Shown piece by piece: positions 10,866 through 22,553 of a DNA stretch of 61,981 nucleotides. A model generated the notes under the pieces. It was not told the DNA's origin, searched no databases, and worked only from the letters and a program-made list of their open reading frames with translations. Origin of the DNA: Candolleomyces eurysporus (Eukaryota; Basidiomycota; Agaricomycetes; Agaricales; Psathyrellaceae); the NCBI GenBank assembly GCA_027579435.1, contig JANBPK010000886.1, forward strand, positions 1-61,981, read 5' to 3'. A program made the position numbers and the translations under genes. The first letter of the stretch is position 1. Every line of letters starts with the position of its first letter.

Positions 10866-12522
10866 ATGAAGCCGGACTACCCACAACATCTAGTGCACCT
10901 ATTCACCAGTAACATCGCCCCANAACCCCCCGAGATCACGTCCATACAACACGAAATTGAAGGATCGACGAAAGAGATCGAACACATCAAGATGCAGCTT
11001 GACCAACTGCAGTATCACCTGCAGAAACTCGAACTCCAGCGACGGNATTACCAAAGTCTGCTTTCACCAGTGCGTCGAATACCTCCCGAAGTCCTTNGGN
11101 GAGATATTTGGCTATGTCCTGGCGCNTATGGGAGTTGAAAATANGCCACGGTGGGGACACAAATTGGTTAGCTCAGGTGTGCCGTTCAAGATATCGCTCT
11201 GCCTTGTCTGCAGAGCCTGGCGTGACGCGGCGTTCTCCACCCCCAAGCTTTGGACAAGCCTTGAAATTCACTCGATGCCCTCCTTCTTGCACCACACCCA
11301 AACAGACCGTTGGTGTGAAAAGGCCTTTCGATGGTTCGATCGCTGCAAAGGAATTCCCAACAAAACGCTCACGGTCCACTACGGCTACCAGCACCATCTG
11401 TACACTGCCGATTGTGCCAAAGGATGCACTTTTGCGGACCCAGAGCTAGCGAGGCTTTTGACGGAAGGACCGTCATTTGACAAACTCGTTCTAAACCCCG
11501 CAGGCACGCCGTGCTTCAGAGCGCTCATCGGGCTGATGGATTCGCTCAAGGGCGAGAAACTTCGTCCATGGGACTCGATCAAGTCACTCGACCTATTCTT
11601 CTTTAAAGATTGGAACGAGGATAATTCCATCGACTCTATATTCCGTCATATCCCTCCAGTCACTTCCCTTGCCTTGCGCCTTCCAAACGGGTTCCGTGTG
11701 GATGGTGTCGGGCTCAGCAACCTTCTCCATAATCCATCACTCGAGCAAGTCCTCACCGGTCTCACAACCTTCAGATTTCTTTGCGAGTGGGATGTCAGGA
11801 CAATCTTCGAAGTCTTGCAATTCTGTGTCAATGTAAAGGTTTTGACACTCGACTTCAAGAGATCGTCAGTCCCGTATAGAAACTCACTCTTCCCCCTGAG
11901 GCTCCAAGATGGACCGCTGCTTCCCAACATGTGCATTCTCCGCTTACGCCACATGCAAGCTGATGGTGTCGATATCATTCGGTCATTCAAGATGCCGATG
12001 CTTGTAGAACTGGATATTAGTTTCGCGGATGACGAAGTTGCGCCTAGTTTCATCGATATGAAGGAATGTCTTCAAAGCCTGTCACGGGAGATTGTAGCCT
12101 TCGTCGCCCGTTCACGCTGCAACGAAAGTTTACGCAAATTTCGACTCGATTCAGTCAATTTAGATGATGACCCGAGTATCCTGAAGAATATCTTCGATGG
12201 ACTCCCTTCCTTAACCCATATGACCTTAGATAACGTCTATTTCTCCCCGACACTTTTTATCTTCTATAGGCGGCGGCCCAAGAAGAACTTCATTCCTCAC
12301 GTCGAAGTGTTCGAATTGCTTCGTCTTGCTCCGGATTTCCCCCTNGACCCCTTGCAGGACTTTGTCAGGAGAGGGCTAAAGCCTGGAAATCCGCCCAGGA
12401 NNCTCNGATAATTTGCTGCAACGTTTCGCAAGTATCAACCTCCANATNTCGATTCTTTGGATGGGCGGCTTAANGNGTTTGTNNNNGTNAACATNATAGA
12501 AAGNAGTTTCGGTTTTGCGTAG
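10866..12522 (+). CDS. Coiled-coil/F-box-like protein, unit B copy F1
   Basis: Close paralogue of 5082-6701: MKPDYPQHLVHLFTSN, the coiled coil, the F-box-like RIPPEVL and SLCLVCRAWRDAAFSTP. The frame jumps at 11097-11100 (TTNGGNGAG), where the paralogue has TTGGGGAG, so one N is probably a surplus base. Near the 3' end an AAA codon of the paralogue is TAA here (12409-12411), which would remove about 37 residues. The paralogous stop would be at 12520-12522. Relative to copy A there is an insertion after the F-box (KQTDRWCEKAFRW region). Numerous Ns in this copy prevent a firm verdict on function. Confidence 0.7.
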
Positions 12523-12735
12523 ATTCTGTTCNATAGGGTTTNNGAAATTCCTNCGTGTTTGNCTCCNGAAANAATNTNAGGCGAGTACATGTAGNCAAGG
12601 ANTTTGCAAGTAATTGAGCTTCAGCTCANTCGAAGCCTGGATGCAAAGAATANNAATATGATGAGTAAATCAAATANATNTTTGGCAGGTCCTTGTCGGA
12701 NGCNTTGATTCGGAACTATCACCTCGACCACCAGC

Positions 12736-14294
12736 ATGGATGAGCCACACCCNACCAGCTTCTCCCACCTGTTCACTAGCAATGCCGCTCCGCAGTCTCT
12801 CGAAATAGCGTCCATTCAATACGAAGTCGANGNGTTAACAAAATCCATCGACCGGCTCCAGCAGCAGCTTCAAAAGCTCGAAGGCCGNCGTCAAAAGTAC
12901 CGAGCACTGCTGTCGCCTTTGCGTCGAATACCTCCAGAGACACTCGGGGAGATAATTANCTGTGTACAAGATCTAGTCAAGGAGGACGACTGGTTAAACC
13001 CTAACCAAGATCAGTTGATATCCCTCTGTCTAGTTTCCAGAACGTGGCGAGATGCGGCCTTGGCCACTCCGAAGCTATGGAGCAGCCTCNAGATGTGTGG
13101 AATACCGACTTCCTNGTGGCTCGACACTGCCTTTCGTTGGTTTGNTCGTTGCAAGGGAGTATTCAAAACACTCTCAATTNATNNCNNNACNANTACCAGA
13201 GCTGCACCACCTCTGGNGGAGGATGCGAATTCGCCAACCCAATTCTGGCAAAGCTGTTGACAGAGGGCCCGCTGATTGACAGACTCAATCTTTCCTGCAT
13301 NAGCTCCCAGTGCTTCAGGAATTTAGNGGTGTCAATGAGCTCGCTGAAGACCCCGGACGANNCTCGACCCTGGGATTCAATCAANTCACTTGGAGTACGC
13401 TTCTACGACGTTTGGGATGAACCCGGACCTCAGGANTCTCATCCCGACTCGNTTTTCAAGCACATTCCCCCAGCTGTCTCGTCTCTGTACTTGTATCTCG
13501 AGGACAGGGATGNCATAGTANCGATCAANNATGAACTTCATCTCCACATTCCCGAAATCGTCCTCACCAACCTGACTACCTTCACNTTCTCTTGNGACTG
13601 GGATGGCTNGATGATGCTTCAAATTCTGCAATCGTGCACCAACGTCGAAAACCTGACCCTGGATTTCAGGGGCTCGTCCGNCGCCCTCCTTCNNNNAGNA
13701 GCGGGGCTGTTNCTCCCTAAAGTGCGAATCCTTCACTTAGACCAGACNACCGCTGGCGTTGTGCATTCCATCCAGGCCCTCCGAACGCCATCGCTCGTGG
13801 ANTTGCNTATCAGCTTCCTCNCAGATGNCATGCNTCCGATCACCTTCACCGACCTAGCGTATGTTTCCGACAACTTCGCTTCGTCCGTTTTGTCATTCGT
13901 TCGGGCGTCAGGTTGCCAGGGTAGTCTACGCAAGTTTCGACTCGACTCAGCCAGCATTCCAANCCCTCAGCTCGTAACTATCCTCACCAACCTTCCCTTC
14001 CTAACCCACTTGNCTTTGGATAACACCTTTTTCGATCCAACGCCCTTTGGCAAGTATGACTATATATGGGNCGGATNCGCCTTACTACTTCGCCTTGAGG
14101 TGCTCGAATTACTTCGCCTTCCCTCGGATTTCCCTCGCGATGNCATGAGCNATTTCGCTGCCNCACGCAGGCTAGNCGGTCTCAAGAAGTTTGTCATGAC
14201 GTTTAGAAAGTATCAACCTCCGGNCCTATCGCNCCTTGTTCATANGTTCAAGAATACCTTTCCGATAGAGACCACATGTTTTGCATTCGTGTGA
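12736..14294 (+). CDS. Coiled-coil/F-box-like protein, unit B copy F2
   Basis: Paralogue of 6905-8516, but with CGA where that copy has its nonsense TGA, and with no extra C in the later run. It begins MDEPH.TSFSHLFTSN, has a shorter coiled coil than the other F2 copies, and contains LSPLRRIPPETLGEII and SLCLVSRTWRDAALATPKLW. The frame is displaced in an N patch at about 13179-13193, where this copy is about four bases shorter than copy A. From 13194 the frame runs to TGA at 14292-14294 (ETTCFAFV). Around forty Ns affect the translation. It is probably a full-length gene of about 510-520 aa blurred by assembly. Confidence 0.7.
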
Positions 14295-14672
14295 TATTTG
14301 CTTACCATCTTGTTCATTTCCACTGAAGTTCAATATTCAATCAATAGCCAGACTGCATTGTCTCATTGCAGATATGTACTCCTTCGTCATACTCTAATTT
14401 TTGCCCAACTATGCATAAAAAGGCGCTAGCCCTGCTACGACTAACTACGAACACAACCATCCTCATTATTTTTAAATATTCAAGGACGTAATACTAACTG
14501 GAGTGAAATCCGAAAACTTGGGTACGGTAAAGAAATTCGCATACGTGATAATACAGAGGCCTTTCAAATCAAGAAAGTCCCGTCCGAGGTAAGGAAAAGG
14601 AAGACGAAGTAGNANGAAAAAAGGTAGGGAGGAGAATCCATCAGTACAAGTACATAAAGAAGGCACACTCGT
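14295..14672. other. Shared 3' flank and convergent intergenic
   Basis: No gene seen. Homology with the flank of unit A (8517-8774) ends near 14553, giving the right edge of the homologous part shared by both units. Confidence 0.55.
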
Positions 14673-16297
14673 TTATCCTAAATGTTCGCCTTCAGAAGAA
14701 CCAGGAGTAGGATACGCAGCGGGTGGTTCGCCGTGGAAAATTTCTTCTACAACTACATTTTGTGAGGGTCCAGAGGTGGAGGTGGATGCCTCGGTCGGCT
14801 CTTCACGAGCAGGAGCGGCAGCGGGAGGTGCTGGTGCNGGTGCTGGTGCTTCGGAGGTGGGTGGTATCGNATTTTGGGGAGAGACAATGAGCTCAGGCGC
14901 AAAGACACCACCTCGACGAAGTCTAGGTAGAGTCAATGTCGGAAGACTCAGTGCCTGCTGGTCATCGCCCGGGTCGCCAGAACCACTAGGCGGAACGGGG
15001 GGGAGGGACAGAGGGATCAAAGCCGGAGAAATTACGAGGAAGTGTGATATAAGGAGCAAAGATATGGGCATCACCGGTAAGAGTATTTAGTGCATCATCG
15101 TCACCACTACTTGTCCCGTCAGATATGTCCACAGCATTCCGTGGTAGGCCGCCTCGTTCTGTAGTCCGTCTTAGCCTCCGTGCAGCGACTGGAGGGAAGA
15201 AGCGGCGAGCAGAAGAGGTGGCCCTGGTGGTCCAGGGATCCTCACGAGGTTCTGTAACGCTCTCGGCTGTCACCCCTTCCCCTTCCATTCCTTCACGATG
15301 TGCCAGTCTATGGCGCCGGGTGAAGTTGTTGAATTCAATGTTCCTCGTGTTATTGAAAGGGCGACGAACGGAGGCTTGGCGAGTGACGACGGGAACAGTT
15401 GAGGGTGCAGGGAGGACTGTCCATGGGCCCCGGTTGCTGGCAGGAGGCGAGCGGAGACTTGGAGGGCCGACAGTGGTTCGCACAGAACTGCTGGCATCCT
15501 CGTTCCGTCTCGGCCAGGGAATTGACATTGCGTCATAGAGGTCGGCAGAGCTCATGTGCACACCTTCAGTCGCCTCTCCCAGCATAAACTCAAAATTGTC
15601 TTCGTCGAGGTCATCCATTTCGGGATAGATAACTGAATTTAGGGTTCTTCTGGATCGGATCCGGTGGGGGTGAAATTGGTTCACAGGTGTCGCAAGTTGT
15701 CGCAGGCTCTTCATCGTCCGGGCGGAGAGGAAGCGACGATCGGTCTGAGGTCGTATCCGTCGTTCGGCGAGTTCCTACGCAGCGCGGTTCAGTCACACCC
15801 ATTGAAATCCGGCTCGAAATTAACTCACCTTCACCATAATGTCGATCATGGTTGCTGCGAATGAATCCCCGGGATCCAAATCCTTGACAAAGTTCTCGTA
15901 TGTAACGTTACCAATTGTGGCATCGTTGTCAACAGCAGCTCGTCGTATAGCGCTTGTCCTAGACTCATGTTTCGGAAAAAGCTCCAGAAAAGCCCCGTAA
16001 TGACTCACACCAGTGTCGAGATTTTCGAGTGCAGAAGATCGTCCGTATAATTAGGAGTCCTGGTAGCCACGCGCCCGGAGATGTCAGTCGGGCGTGATGC
16101 AACTTTGTCCGGCTAAGACGAAACACACACCATTTGCCCATTTTAGTACCGTCAACGAGAATCTATAAGCCTTCAGGAAACGATATGGGGTCGCTGTGGA
16201 CGACGAGCGGGGGGGCGGCGACGGGTGCTGGTGATGGTGGTGAAGGACAAAGAAGCTTTCGCACAGAGCCAAAATAGCCGTCAACAACGATGCCCAT
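14673..16297 (-). CDS. Hypothetical protein, basic then disordered
   Basis: I do not recognise this gene. Plausible exons, read on the minus strand, include one with PDKVASRPTDISGRVATRTP, one with VTSAIRRAAVDNDATIGNVT (ending at GTGAGT near 15835) and a long one from about 15779. The long exon starts ELAERRIRPQTDRRFLSART and continues through MDDLDEDNFEFML. The frame breaks in a G7 run (14997-15003). Shifting one base gives a continuous Pro/Gly-rich tail (PPSGSGDPGDDQQALSLP) to the TAA at 14673, so the break is likely a homopolymer miscall. The first exon is uncertain: an ATG at 16297 (MGIVVDGYFG) is a candidate. An internal 177 bp is duplicated at 10585-10761. The gene starts about 110 bp downstream of the dynein subunit stop. 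Confidence 0.55.
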
Positions 16298-16406
16298 GGC
16301 AGTGGCAGCTATTTCTCACGACCCCCACAGCGTTCAGGAAATCCAAAAGATAAATGGTATAAAAAACAGTAGATGCATGGCGAATGTACAGGGCGTCGTA
16401 AATATT

Positions 16407-18309
16407 TCATGAATGGTCGTCGTCTGCTCCGTTCACGTTCCCCGTTGTTCCGTTTGCTTGCGGAGACGCTGTCCGACCTGCGGCGGCAGTGGCACCGGTC
16501 CGGTCTCTTGTGTTGAGCAGGCTCTGGAAGAAGTTCTGGAGCACTTCGTGCTGCGTTTGGCCAGACGTNGAGTTGGGAGCGCCCAGGTTCGGTGAGGTTG
16601 GAGCTCGAACAGATGCTAATGTTGGCGATGTAGCAGTTCCCAACCCACTTCCTGTCCTCCCAACGAGTGGTCGGCCACCAAGACGACCGGCAGTGCTGGC
16701 TCCAAGGTTCGATGCACCGGCTGGACCCATCGCAGACTCCATCTCCGACAGGGCTCGCTCGACATTGGGTAGGCTGAAGCTGCTGCTTCCAAGGGGCCCA
16801 ACAATGCCTGCAGCCATCTCTGCCGGATTCTTGAAAGCGCCACGAGGGTCCCGGTCTGTTTTCTTCGCGTTCTCGTCGTAATGCTTGGAGAGGAAGGTCT
16901 GTTCTGGAACGGGGTTGTTGAAGGGTGGCAGTGGGGTGGGCTAGGTGTGACATTTAAATACCCTCGCAGCCTGCAGCAAGACAGAAACGGAAGGGAACAT
17001 ACCTTTGCGCCCTGATCCGGTACAAGCGCAGCGTACAGTTTTTTGGCACCGGGTTCGACACTAGCGCTGTCAGATTCCAGATCTCTCTCCCAAGCTTCAT
17101 TCCACAATCTGGCATCAAACCCATCTCTCAGTACCCCAATCTTACCCCAGCTATCCCAACCCGCCGGAACAAGGATATGGTCCCTATCCAAGGTGTTCGG
17201 TTTGTGTGTGAATGGGAAGATATTCCGAACAGGAGCTTGGACTTCCGTCGTCATCCCAGGGGATGGTGCCGGTGGCATGAATAGGAGATGAAGCGCGTGC
17301 TGTCGGAGAACTTGCAAAGTCGCAGGTAATGGTGTGGTATAGAGCAAGCTAGCGCCATCTAGAAGTGTATTAGCCTCTACTCGAATGAGAAAAGAGAGAA
17401 CTCGCTTACACTTGAGACAGATCGTGCGGAGCACTTGCATTATCCCGTCTGTCCTCTCTTCCCACTCGCCGCCTTTCCCTTTCACCATACCTCCCATACC
17501 AGTCGTCCCCGAAGCGTTTTCTGTGGCCTCATCAATAAGATCAGCTTTTGTACAAGCGACAATAATAGGTACGCCAGCCGAGTTGTGGGTGAGTGTCCCT
17601 TGCCCCAATGGGAGCAGAGTGCTGGAAAGCGCGGCTGTTGACGCTGGTAAAGGGTCGGCAGAGGCTTCAGTATAATGCTGTAGATGCGATTGTACTAGGG
17701 GAGAGCGTTCTGCGTTAGCTATGAACCAGAGAAAGAGGAGTACAAAAACGCGTACATCGTTCGCGATTCTCCTCTCGGACGATCTCCACCTCTCTCGACC
17801 CGTCACCTTTGACCCATTTCTCGACCCACTGCAGCCATGTCTGCAGTTCTTCCACAAAGGTCCACGGTTGTGTCCAATCTAGCACAATGATGACGACGGT
17901 GTGGGGTAGAGACGTTCGCGGTGGCAGAAAGTGGGGCAATAATGCGGTATAGGAGGGGGCTGAGGAAGGGACTGTATACACTGACAATCTTGCCAATGTA
18001 TCTGTCATGTCTGTTAGCACATCATCTCCATGGACGGACGTGCTGTGGTAACGCACCTTCATCTGCATCGTCTCGCACATTCGCAAAGTCATATCCAAGC
18101 GCGAAATCTATCCGCTGGTCGTCTTTGGCTTCGTCAGAAATCGGCTTCTGGAGTAGAGCAGAGGCAATGGACGATTTGCCCGTAGAGGGTTGGCCGAGGA
18201 GCAGGACTTGTTTCGAGGGTATCGACCGTGACGACGATACCGAATCCAGAATCGAGGACCACAGGTCCTGAGGAGGCGCTTCTGGCGATGAGGGCCGTGA
18301 GACGTCCAT
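16407..18309 (-). CDS. Cytoplasmic dynein light intermediate chain
   Basis: Non-catalytic dynein subunit that links the heavy chain to cargo adaptors for microtubule minus-end transport, including nuclear migration in hyphae. Exons: 18309-18057, 18001-17756, 17718-17410, 17358-17003, 16940-16407 (565 aa). The Ras-like fold shows a P-loop GQPSTGKSS (about 39-47), a DFALGYDFANVRDD segment, VVIIVLDWTQPW and a CTKADLID base-recognition-like motif. A C-terminal half without recognised domains follows, ending in a Ser/Gly/Ala-rich tail that includes an HEVLQNFFQSLL helix, reminiscent of the short adaptor-binding helices of this family (inference). It shares a promoter of about 165 bp with TIP41. 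Confidence 0.92.
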
Positions 18310-18474
18310 AATTTGGGGATCGTTGCCAACGTTGACGAGACTGAATAGAGAGCAAGAAAGAGAGCAACTGCTGAGCGACGCGTGATGCCCAAAACCGTAA
18401 CAGCATCCGATCAGCCTGAGCCGACTGCCCTCGACCGTGGCGATAATCTCAATATCTCTTCGACCTCGACCACG
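18310..18474. promoter_or_regulatory. Divergent promoter, dynein LIC / TIP41
   Basis: Head-to-head interval of 165 bp (75 bp if TIP41 starts at its upstream in-frame ATG 18385). No obvious TATA box. Compactness implies shared regulatory sequence. Confidence 0.5.
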
Positions 18475-19591
18475 ATGGCCCAACCTCAAGTCCCTGTACC
18501 GGAGCATAAACTCCTGGAATCTCCCAACTCTCGCACTATCGAGATATTTGACTGGTCAATTACTGCGTCGACCAACCCGATCTCCAATGCATTCGAATGC
18601 GATTCTCTGCAAGCGACCCTTGGATTCCCCCTCCCAGAAATGACATTCGGAAACAACTTTCTGACTCTTGAACATAAATCTCCGTCGTGGAAGTACTCTT
18701 TTACGACAGAAGGCGCTCTCAAAGCGGTCAAGAACGGCGAACTCGGACCAGGCGACGGCGGAGTCAAAGTCGGGTATGCAGACAAGTGGCTAAAAAGCAG
18801 GCACGAATCTTCTCCCCTCCTTCCACTTTAAAAAANGTGAAAAGTGGATATTTATTTGCAGAGTCCAGGACAGACCCGTCGTCTGCGTTCATGATGCCCC
18901 AGACCGTCCCTACGAAACCGTATGATTGGACTTATACTACAACATATCCTGGAGGCTTGGAACCATCCGACTCGGAAAAGGCCCCTGGAGAAGGGGAGTC
19001 CGTAGAGTTTAAATGGGTCGCTGCAGACCCAGAGGATCCCTCGCAGGCGATTCCAATGGCTGAATTGACAAGGCCTGATCCTATTTTGTTCTATGCTGAG
19101 ATACCTCTGTTCGAGGACGAGCTGCATGATAATGGCTCTTCGGCCCTCCTCGTTCGAATAGTACGTGCCTCTTACCCATTAATCACCACTGAATTTTACT
19201 CATCTGAACGATGCAGCGTGTTATGCCAGGCTGTTTCTTCATCCTAGCCCGGTTCACTCTACGAGTAGACAACGTTCTCTTCCGACAATTCGACACCAGG
19301 ATCTACCACTCCTTCAGCTCCTCGCCACCTCTTATCATCAGAGAAACGAGCGGTTGGGAAGCTCCTTATGACCGAGTCAAACGAGTAAGTTTGAGCATTG
19401 TATGTTATACGCATTCTCATTATCCCCCCNAGCTACTTCCCATGCGCGACGACCTAACCCCACTCACCGACCCCTCCTTTATCGCCAAAGCACTCACAGA
19501 AATGCCACCACGCTTAAGCCAAGGAGAAGGAGGCAAAACTGGATGGAGAGCCCTCGGAACGAGGCGAGAAATCACCGAACTGGCGTCGTAA
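18475..19591 (+). CDS. tip41: TIP41-like PP2A regulator
   Basis: TOR-pathway protein that binds Tap42 and PP2A-type phosphatase catalytic subunits. Exons: 18475-18800, 18869-19160, 19217-19384, 19433-19591 (314 aa). Family signatures include LPEMTFGNN with LEH (about 45-65), VGYADKWLKS, KPYDWTYTTTYPG, ILFYAEIPLFEDELHDNG, PGCFFILARFTLRVD and the conserved DTRIYH. The start at 18475 (MAQPQVPVPEHKL) resembles basidiomycete homologues; ATG 18385 is in frame upstream. Intron 1 (18801-18868) starts with GC: no GT donor keeps the conserved WLKSRTDPSS junction. The last intron's acceptor is written NAG (19430-19432). Confidence 0.92.
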
Positions 19592-19734
19592 AGAGCTTCA
19601 AGAAATGTAAGCGTGAAGAATATATATTGTACAGAGTAATGATACAATGAATGGATGGTATCTACATGAACAATAACAGGAAACGCAGGTAGACCTGGGC
19701 CACTCTAGACTCAATCCAGCGTGCACGGCTTTTA

Positions 19735-21203
19735 CTACATCAACTTGGCTTCCCGTTTCGCCTGTTGTACCTGAGCTAACCGTTGAGCGCGGAGGGACGT
19801 ATTTTGTCCTGGAGCACCCTTCTTGCCTCCACCTGCAGGTACTGTAGGGCCGATTCCTGATTGTGATAGGGATATCTGGGTTTCGTCCGAGGCGAATCCA
19901 GGGATACGGATGTTATGGTTCCGCTCTGTTGTCTGTTATCAGCAAAAAGAAAGATAAGAAGGTGCAATTCAAGCCACTCACCGAGGTGCAGTTGCAGGTC
20001 ACGAACTTCTAACGAATCTGCGCCTCTGTGTTTCGCTAGGCGGCAGGCGAAGTTGGTCACTGAGTCGATGAATTCATCGGCGACACTCAATAGTAGCTGT
20101 CAATTGGAGGTGGTTCAGTAAGAAACACAGCCATCATTCAAAGGAGGCGACGACTGACATCTTCAACTTCGGGTTCTATCTTGACATTGGGATCAACGCT
20201 AGAAACGAGGTCTTGAATCGTCCTTCGCATGTTCTGATCTCCAGGGGTATTCCGCTTCCTGGATCGGTTGTCTTCAGCAGTGAGCATACCAATGTCTTCG
20301 GGGTTTCGAGCAATCTGAGAGGGTGTGCCTAATTTACAAGCGCGTGAGCTTAAACCTCTTTGTGATATACGAACAAAGGGCACGAGTGGCTCTTGAACAC
20401 GTACTTGAAATTCGACCAGCAGCAAGACCACCCGTTAGAGTCGGTCGCGTAGGCGTCCACTGCACAGCACCCGGATTGACCGAATAGTCCAAGCTCGCCC
20501 GGATGGGAGGGTATGACGCTCCGGGGTTGACATCACCAAAGAGTTTCGATTGTGCATCAAGCCCAGGCTTCATCGCGTACGTAGCTCCAGTGACTTGTTG
20601 CATAGCTGCTTGGACTGCAGGGTGTTGAGTAGTGGCGGTGGGAGTTGCAGGGGATTGGGATTGGGCAGTGGTTTGAGGTACCACGATGGCAGGAGTGCTG
20701 CCGCCGCCGCCTGAAGTACTTGCACCGGCTGTGGAAGAGGTACCGGGCTGCGAGCCTCGTATGTCAGCTCGTTTGTAACAAATGCGGGCATGAGGATGTT
20801 CACCTTGTTGTCGCCAGCCCCTTTCTCATGTTTCTCCGCAAATAATTGGAGCTGTGCAAAGACAAAGAATCGTTTAATTTACTCGTCAGGAACCAAGCCA
20901 AGATAGGCGCACCTGTTGGATCTGGGTGGGGGTTAGCTTCCCTTGTTTCACAAAATGATCCATATTTTGGCGCAGGACGTGGGCTATCTTCTCGATTGTA
21001 AGGTTTTCTCCAAACTGCTGCTTCATGAGCTGCCCCATTATGGATGCAACGTCCGAATTTTGGGGTTGGCCTGCTGTTGCTTGGGCCTGGCCATTAGAAG
21101 TTGACGCTGCTGGATTGGATGGTCCAGCTTGGGCCTGGGGCGGCGTTGGGGAGGTGTCCATAGGTTGCCCCTGGGAGGTCAAGTTGGCTTTACTATCGGC
21201 CAT
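19735..21203 (-). CDS. taf12: TFIID/SAGA subunit TAF12
   Basis: Histone-fold subunit that pairs with TAF4 (TFIID) or Ada1 (SAGA). Exons: 21203-20913, 20851-20804, 20747-20405, 20328-20159, 20096-19982, 19925-19735 (385 aa). The N-terminal half is low complexity (Gln/Pro/Ser/Gly), with a helical IMGQLMKQQFGENLTIEKIA segment. The middle (PGASYPPIRASLDY) is disordered. The histone fold spans the last three exons: KIEPEVEDLLLSVADEFIDS, VTNFACRLAKHRGADSLEVR and DLQLHLERNHNIRIPGF, which is diagnostic of TAF12. The tail (LRAQRLAQVQQAKREAKLM) is basic. It is divergent from RRS1. Confidence 0.92.
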
Positions 21204-21373
21204 TGCAGCGAAGAAAGATTGAGTATGAAGGCGGTGAGTGTCGAGGGAGACGCGAGCGAGCTAATTGGAGCCGGTCNTGCCTTGTTTGGCGCCGGCTTCG
21301 TGATCAAATATCTTTCTCTTGGTCGGTTTTCTGAGCAGGGTTTCTCCAGGTCGTACCGTCCCCTTCAACTACT
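21204..21373. promoter_or_regulatory. Divergent promoter, TAF12 / RRS1
   Basis: Head-to-head interval of 170 bp between the two ATGs. No TATA box seen. Confidence 0.5.
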
Positions 21374-22553
21374 ATGGATGTTTCCAGTATCCTAGAGGCC
21401 CAAAAGGCCAAGCAGTACGTCAAATGGTGCCTATGGTCCTGAACTCAAAGCCTAATNTTCTTTTTCATTCAGGCAAAGCGTTTTGGTAGAAAAAGAAACG
21501 CCCCTGGAGGTTGATGCCGGACATCTCATGGTCTGCGACATAAACCCAATAGACGAGGAATCGTACAAGTGAGTCCAACACATAGCATCAAACGTTCATC
21601 GTNCTAAACGGCTTCCAGTGAAAACCTAGAAGACCATCTCCAAAATCTCGCTAGGGACGGCATCCAAGTCCTCATCGGGAACCTTTTCTCCCTCCCAATC
21701 ACAAAATCTCCCGACGGCCCACTAGCTCAACTCCCAACCTCAGTATACCAACTTCCAAGAGCCAAACCTCTACCAAAACCCAAACCGCCTACAAAATGGG
21801 AGAGATTTGCTGCTGCGAAAGGTATTTCGCACAGGACGCGGGANCGGAAGGAGTGGGATGAAGAGCGACAAGAATGGGTCAACAGATGGGGTAAAGACGG
21901 GAGGAACAAGCAGGCTGAAGAACAGTGGCTTACTCCAGTTCCTCATAACGCTGGTGCGTCCNTTTCCCCGCTCTAAGATTGCTGTGTTGGATCTTNAATT
22001 CTTCGCTTTNCNAGATGCCGACTATAACCCTCAACTGGCTGCACGGAAGGAGAGGAAGGAACGGATAGCCAAAAACGAAAAACAACGCCTCGCGAATATC
22101 GCTCGTGCTTCGGGAGCTTCTGCGTCTTCGTCTCGCAAGGACGAAATTGACCGGACGCTCGCAACAACCCGTACGAGCACGGCAAGTTTGGGTAGATTTG
22201 ACAAAAAACTGGAAGGTGAAAAGAAATTGCGAGGTGTTAAGCGGAAGGTGCGTACTCTCCCGTTCANNNNTNCATNTNATNTTCGTGCACTNATCGAAAT
22301 ATTTGTATGTATCAATTTCTAGTTTGAACCAACGGAAATCTCCACTGCAAACGAACAAAAGGCCAACCTCAATCTCATCGCAAGGATGGATAGCGACGCC
22401 AAGAAAATGCGAAATGACCCTCGGGCAGAAGAATCCGTTCTCAACGCCCGCAAAGCNATACGGTCTGCGAGCAAAGGCAAGGGTAGTGCTGCGCTCGCCN
22501 GTGCGTCAGGGAAGAATAGCTCAAAAGGAAAAGGNGGTCAAGGCCGGAGATGA
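21374..22553 (+). CDS. RRS1: Ribosome biogenesis regulator Rrs1
   Basis: Nucleolar factor of the 5S RNP assembly step (with Rpf2) in 60S maturation. Exons: 21374-21414, 21473-21568, 21619-21953, 22015-22247, 22323-22553 (311 aa). The conserved N-terminal region shows VEKETPLEVDAGHLMVCDIN, then LPITKSPDGPLAQLP and LPRAKPLPKPKPPTKWERFA, the family signature. WNEERQ-like and YNPQLAARKERK segments follow. The C-terminal third is basic and coiled, with KRKFEPTEI and a Ser/Lys/Gly-rich nuclear-localisation-type end. Several Ns lie in introns and the last exon, but the reading frame is continuous. Confidence 0.93.

Noticed and set aside
16084..16287. 67-codon minus-strand ORF with a His-rich run
   Set aside because: It starts with TTG, has no ATG in frame and no conservation; at most it is part of the uncertain 5' end of the hypothetical gene.
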